From Cenococcum geophilum 1.58 (lineage: Eukaryota; Ascomycota; Dothideomycetes; Gloniales; Gloniaceae), in assembly GCA_001692895.1 (NCBI GenBank), contig KV748236.1, positions 496,241 to 560,240 of the forward strand: a DNA stretch of 64,000 nucleotides. The letters run 5' to 3'. Position 1 is the stretch's first letter. Each line of letters begins with the position of its first letter. Of this stretch, positions 59,987 to 64,000 are shown piece by piece. The notes beneath the pieces were generated by a model. That model did not search any database and was not told the DNA's origin. It saw nothing but the letters and a program-made list of their open reading frames with translations. The position numbers and the translations under genes are program-made.

Positions 59987-62943
59987 ATTATTATCTATTT
60001 AGGCATTCTTCTATAAGGAATCTTCCTAGTTAAAGTATTAAACTTCCTTCCTCTTAGACCTCTACTAGATGCTAGCTGTATATATACTTAGCATTCCTAT
60101 ACTATTATTTATCTATTATCCAGTATATCCTTATAGAGTATTTTTAATTCTTTTCCTTTGGATTTTTATACATCTCGTATATATCGTCTATATATGCAAT
60201 CTATAATAGCGTATAGTATACCGCGTGTTTTAGGTTAACTCTTAACTTATCTTTATCCTTAAGTTTAAACCTCTATCGCGCTAATCTAAACATTGCGACT
60301 TTATTTATAGGTACTAAGATACGTCTCTTACTTCTCTAGTCCTCTAATCGTTTCTTTAGATCTTTTAATATTATAATTAAGGCTCCCTTAATATAATTCA
60401 TCGCTTTTTCCATAATTAGGTAGTCTTAAATAACTTTTTTATCTAACCACATATAGAAATCTTCCCACTTATCATTATATCGTTGTCTATACTACTTTTA
60501 ATACAGCTACTAAAGTGTATACGGCTTGTCCGTAAGGAAGTATCTTCTTATTACTATATTATAACAGCCCTTTATATATCATTCTTTAAACCTAGTTAAA
60601 ATCCCTAAATCCTCTTTATTTTTCAGTTTAGTAAGCCACTTAACTCTTAATATACCTATTCTCGGCCTATTAATAATTCTTTATATAGGTACTCTATCCC
60701 TTATACAACCTAGTATACTAGATCTTATATCTAGTTTCTTTTCCTACTATAAGGTAATTCTTGCTCTAAATTCCTCTATAGTTTCTTTCCTTTCGCGTCT
60801 TATAAGTAGATCCTTAAAGTCTTCTTACTTCTTAATCGCCGTATTAACTTTTTAATCTTTAAGTTAAATACTATATTCGCCTAGTAAGTCTTCTAGGTCT
60901 ATATATCTATCTCCTAGTCTAATTACTATTTACGCTATAGATTCTCTAATCTATAAGGAAGCTCCTTACTTCTTAATTATAGGTGTTCTAATTTATACTC
61001 CAAATCCTTAATCCCTTAGATTCTTTAATCCTAAGCTTACTTCTAACTTAAGCTTAGCTCCAGCCTTAGTTTAACTAGGCTTTACTAGTATCCTCATCTT
61101 ATTTTAAAAGTCCTGGATCTCACTTATCTCGTCTTAAGAATCTTATACTATTAGGAACACTTATCCCAAGCTTATTTATATATTTTTAAACTAAGCCACT
61201 ACTCTGCTTTATCGGTTTTCGTTTATTATAGGTCCCTAAGCATACCTTATCTTATCTTAAGAATCTTAGTCGTCTCTTATCTCGTCTTAAGAATCTTAAG
61301 CCTTTAGCCTTTTGCCTTTATTAAGTAGTAAGCTAGCACTAGCAGTTATCTACTTACTTAATCGTCTCTAGATATTACTCCTTCCGTCTTATAAAGTAAT
61401 AGATGCCGTATTTAACGGTATTATAATACCTATTACTAAACCTTACTCTATAGCGGTCTCAGTCTCTACTTTTATTACGTTATTAAGGTTTAGATACCCC
61501 TAATTAGTTCCTTTACTATCCTTATAGCTATTAATTAATAAGTACTCTAACTCTATTATTATTGTTGCTAATTATTATCTGCACGTTACTATAACATCTT
61601 AATTTAGCTTATAAAGTCGATCTTATTCTTTATCTAACTCTATAGTTCTTTTAAGTCCTTTTAACTCTAGCTCTTATAGCCAATAGCTTGCACTATACTT
61701 AGCGTCTTTATAAATTCGGTATATATTATTATAACAAAACGCAAAACTTCTAATTAAACATTCTTTTATTCCTCGCAGTATACTATTATCCCTCTATACG
61801 TATATATTACATACTACTAGTCTAGTTCCCTTTACTACGTAGTAACTCTAACCACTTCTATAGTCTCTAGCAAAATAACTCTATTTTCCGTAATTTATAT
61901 AAGCTCTATCTTTAAACTATTACTTTTATTATAGAGTCCGCTCAAACATCTTCTACTACTAAAATCCTTAGTTTGGCCTATACTCCCTAGTCCTATAATT
62001 ACTTAATCCTTAACCTCTAGGTTTCCATAGTTTCTTACTCTATCTCTTATAGGCTTCTTTAGTACCGCTTAGGTCTATTAGCTTTACGCTATACCATAGT
62101 TTCTAACTTAGCTTTAGTCATTATATACTCTACATCTTATACAACTATAAAACTCTATCCTAGCCTCTCTTAGCCTATTCTCTTTAGAAGATCCTATTAT
62201 TAATCTTAATCGCTTAATCTATTAATTCCCTTAGGGTGTCCGTATCTTCTATCAAAATAATTACGTCCTAGACTTTAGCCTTAAGTCCCTATTTATACTA
62301 TACTATAAGCGCCTTATTATTCCATTCAACCTATATAGCAAGTATTTAAAACTATATCGTGTACTTAATTACTAAAGTTCGCTATATTAGGTCCTAAAGC
62401 TTTTTTTTTACTATAACTATTGCTTCTAGGTCCCCAAACATCTATATTAATTATTCCGCGAATCCTACCCAGCTAAAAAACATAAATCGTACCTCTTAAT
62501 TAGTAGTAGTTATTCCGTTAGTCTATATTTCTATTAAGTAGGGTTTAAACCATTTAAGTACCCATCCTAATAAAAATAGTCCTGCGTAGGCTATCTAATC
62601 CATTATCGTGGCTAACTTAGCCCCTTCTTATATGACTTTAAAATACATTTACGTTAGGAATCCTTTAAGCTTTAATCTCTCCCCTAAGAATTGTTTAATT
62701 AAAGGTAACTTAACCTTTACTACTCTAATCCCATTAAGTCTTTCTTTAAGTATTTAGTTATTCTTATTTAACCTATTAACAATTTCCTATAACTATCCAA
62801 CCGTAACTAGTTACGAGTTAGTATCTTGTATACTTATATCTCCACTTAACCTTAAAGTAGTTGCTGCCGTTAACGGCGTCATAGTGGCTGCTTTTGGTGG
62901 CATATTATTTAACTTCTTAAAACCGTAACTGTGGTAGTAATTA
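59987..62943 (-). pseudogene. gag of Gypsy A-4
   Basis: The gag and gag-pol linker of A-4, on the 5' side of B2. The zinc-knuckle block lies near 61905-61860 and the capsid-like region to its right. It aligns with A-5 (23970-26813) and A-2 (35310-38518). It is a fossil with many breaks. Confidence 0.75.
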
Positions 62944-63363
62944 TATAACGGAACCTTGTAGTAGATACTACGGTAGGCTCGTTAATAGGCTAGGTATATA
63001 GGTAATACAGAAAGTTAACAACGTAATAATAACTAGTAGAGTAGTTGCCTAACAGATTAACTCTAATTATATTCTAAAAATCACTATAAGGAAGGAACTA
63101 TCTAGGTAGGGACTAAGGGTCCTTAAATACACAACTGTACTCCTATAAAATCCTTCTTATATATAATATACGTGTTATACGTAAGGTACATAAGTTCCTC
63201 TTATTCCTCTTGTTTAATACGTAGCACATTATATGACCTTAGCTACTATTCCTCGTTATATAGTTCTACGGGTTCCATCCTAGACCGTACTTATATTAAC
63301 TAACTAGCTTCTTCTAACTCTTCTCTAAGTAGTTATAACATTGTACTTAAAGCGTCCGTAACA
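62944..63363 (-). repeat. 5' LTR of Gypsy A-4
   Basis: A 420-bp LTR that starts TATAACGGAACC and ends GCGTCCGTAACA. Target duplication GTACT follows at 63364-63368. Confidence 0.93.
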
Positions 63364-63368
63364 GTACT

Positions 63369-63834
63369 AAAGTAAATATTTATTTATTTTATAACGTTTG
63401 CTCTATTTCTAATACTAAATATACACAACCTATTACTTTTAATAGTTGTCTAGTTCCTTAACTAATTTATTTTAGGGTTTTATATTTAATCTACTACTAC
63501 GCGGCTAGATAATAAACTATCTATTACTCTAGCGGAATTATATCGTTCTTATAACGCTAAATAAGAGGCTACTAAAGCTTAGTAAAGGGCCCTTAATTCT
63601 TACCTTACTATATCCGCTTAGTTAATCCGTCTTAAGAAGGTTCGTAAAAAGGTTCGTTTTAAAGAGTAGAAACTTATAGAATAAGGTTTATAGGAACTTA
63701 GTAATAAAAAAACAGATTCTCTTCTAGCTAAGAAGGAAATAAATTTAAGTAGTTTAGTAACTGCTCTTCTTAGGTCCCCCTTAAGTGACTTATTCTTTAG
63801 CAATCCTTTTTTATTAATACTACCTAACCTAATC
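63369..63834 (+). other. A-3 3' region with antisense frame
   Basis: This is the continuation of A-3 after A-4. The plus-strand frame has LRRTLFQKV-like basic sequence near 63630-63660 and LSNKKTDSLLAKKE at 63697-63738, then RSPLSDLFFSN. It is closest to A-5. The minus-strand open stretch 63618-63803 is its shadow. Confidence 0.5.
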
Positions 63835-64000
63835 TCTTCTAATACTCCTATACCTTTCTTATAGCGTTTTTTAGATTCTCTAGTAGTTCCTAGGTAGTCT
63901 CTATATAGCCTATCTACTTAACCTTATACTATATTTTATTATTAACGTCCTTATAACTAATAATCTTTAAAACTTACTATTTATCTTCCTCCTATCCTCT

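Larger units (their letters stand above)
48438..63363 (-). mobile_element. Ty3/Gypsy A-4, nested in A-3, carries B2, fossil
   Basis: A complete-length family-A element (about 8.0 kb without B2) on the minus strand with 420-bp LTRs at 48438-48857 and 62944-63363. Target duplication GTACT lies at 48433-48437 and 63364-63368. From right to left: gag (knuckle near 61905-61860), interrupted by B2 at 53067-59981, protease (about 52870-52500), RT (about 52280-51720), RNase H (about 51500-51100), integrase (about 50960-49985), chromodomain (about 49760-49580) and the 3' region. It is broken many times. Confidence 0.94.
47732..64000 (-). mobile_element. Ty3/Gypsy A-3, split by A-4 and running off the window, fossil
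   Basis: A family-A element on the minus strand. Its 3' LTR is at 47732-48152. The first 285 bp of its 3' region follow at 48153-48437, and the rest resumes at 63369-64000 after the nested A-4. The chromodomain begins near 63835 and the remaining pol lies beyond the window. It was inserted in the piggyBac-like element. Left flanking bases are ACTAA; the partner is outside. It is older than A-4. It is broken. Confidence 0.9.

Noticed and set aside
1-64000. An alternative genetic code that reads TAG and TAA as Gln or Trp
   Set aside because: Stops replace both Gln and Trp codons and occur only alongside the general TpA excess. LTRs and other non-coding parts show the same change, so mutation explains it.

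Overview
The window reads as a transposable-element graveyard from a filamentous ascomycete (Pezizomycotina). I found no intact host gene, rRNA, tRNA or CRISPR array in 64 kb. Three things point to such a fungus: the element families (chromodomain Ty3/Gypsy, fungal-type Ty1/Copia, hAT, piggyBac-like, CENP-B/pogo-like), an extreme excess of TpA over CpA and TpG (hand count in 43561-44160: about 88 TpA, 15 CpA, 11 TpG), and paired LTRs that differ almost only by transitions. That is the signature of repeat-induced point mutation (RIP). Species cannot be named from the sequence.

The layout is a nested stack that can be parsed because most insertions keep a target-site duplication (TSD). From the left: a Ty3/Gypsy element of family A (A-1, plus strand, 1-7130, entering from outside the window) carries a 2.7-kb gag-only LTR element (2979-5697). 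A-1 sits in a family-B Gypsy (B3, minus, 7131-12184), which sits in a hAT DNA transposon. The hAT (pieces 12185-12801, 29149-30664 and 38951-38956) was also split by a Ty1/Copia element (12802-29148, TSD TTATG). The Copia element was split by Gypsy A-5 (17076-27239, TSD TAAGT). A-5 carries an unusual 2.2-kb inverted-repeat element built almost wholly of tandem repeats (18665-20884). A further Gypsy A copy (A-2, 30665-38945, TSD TAAGA) landed six bases inside the hAT end and itself carries a small, little-mutated solo LTR (36298-36544).

To the right, a CENP-B/pogo-type helix-turn-helix remnant (39479-39790) precedes a piggyBac-like transposase remnant (39900-40538 and 47556-47731). The latter is split by a full-length family-B Gypsy (B1, 40539-47555, TSD ACTGG/ACTAG). 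Gypsy A-3 (47732 to beyond 64000) interrupts its other side. A-3 holds A-4 (48438-63363, TSD GTACT), and A-4 holds B2 (53067-59981, TSD CCACC). Families A and B therefore inserted into one another in both orders.

The LTR elements are fossils: each has many in-frame breaks in gag and pol, while domain order, LTR ends and TSDs remain readable. The points most worth a second look are the tandem-repeat inverted-repeat element in A-5, a reading frame antisense to the 3' part of every family-A copy, and an LTR array in B1 that expanded after it had already been mutated.
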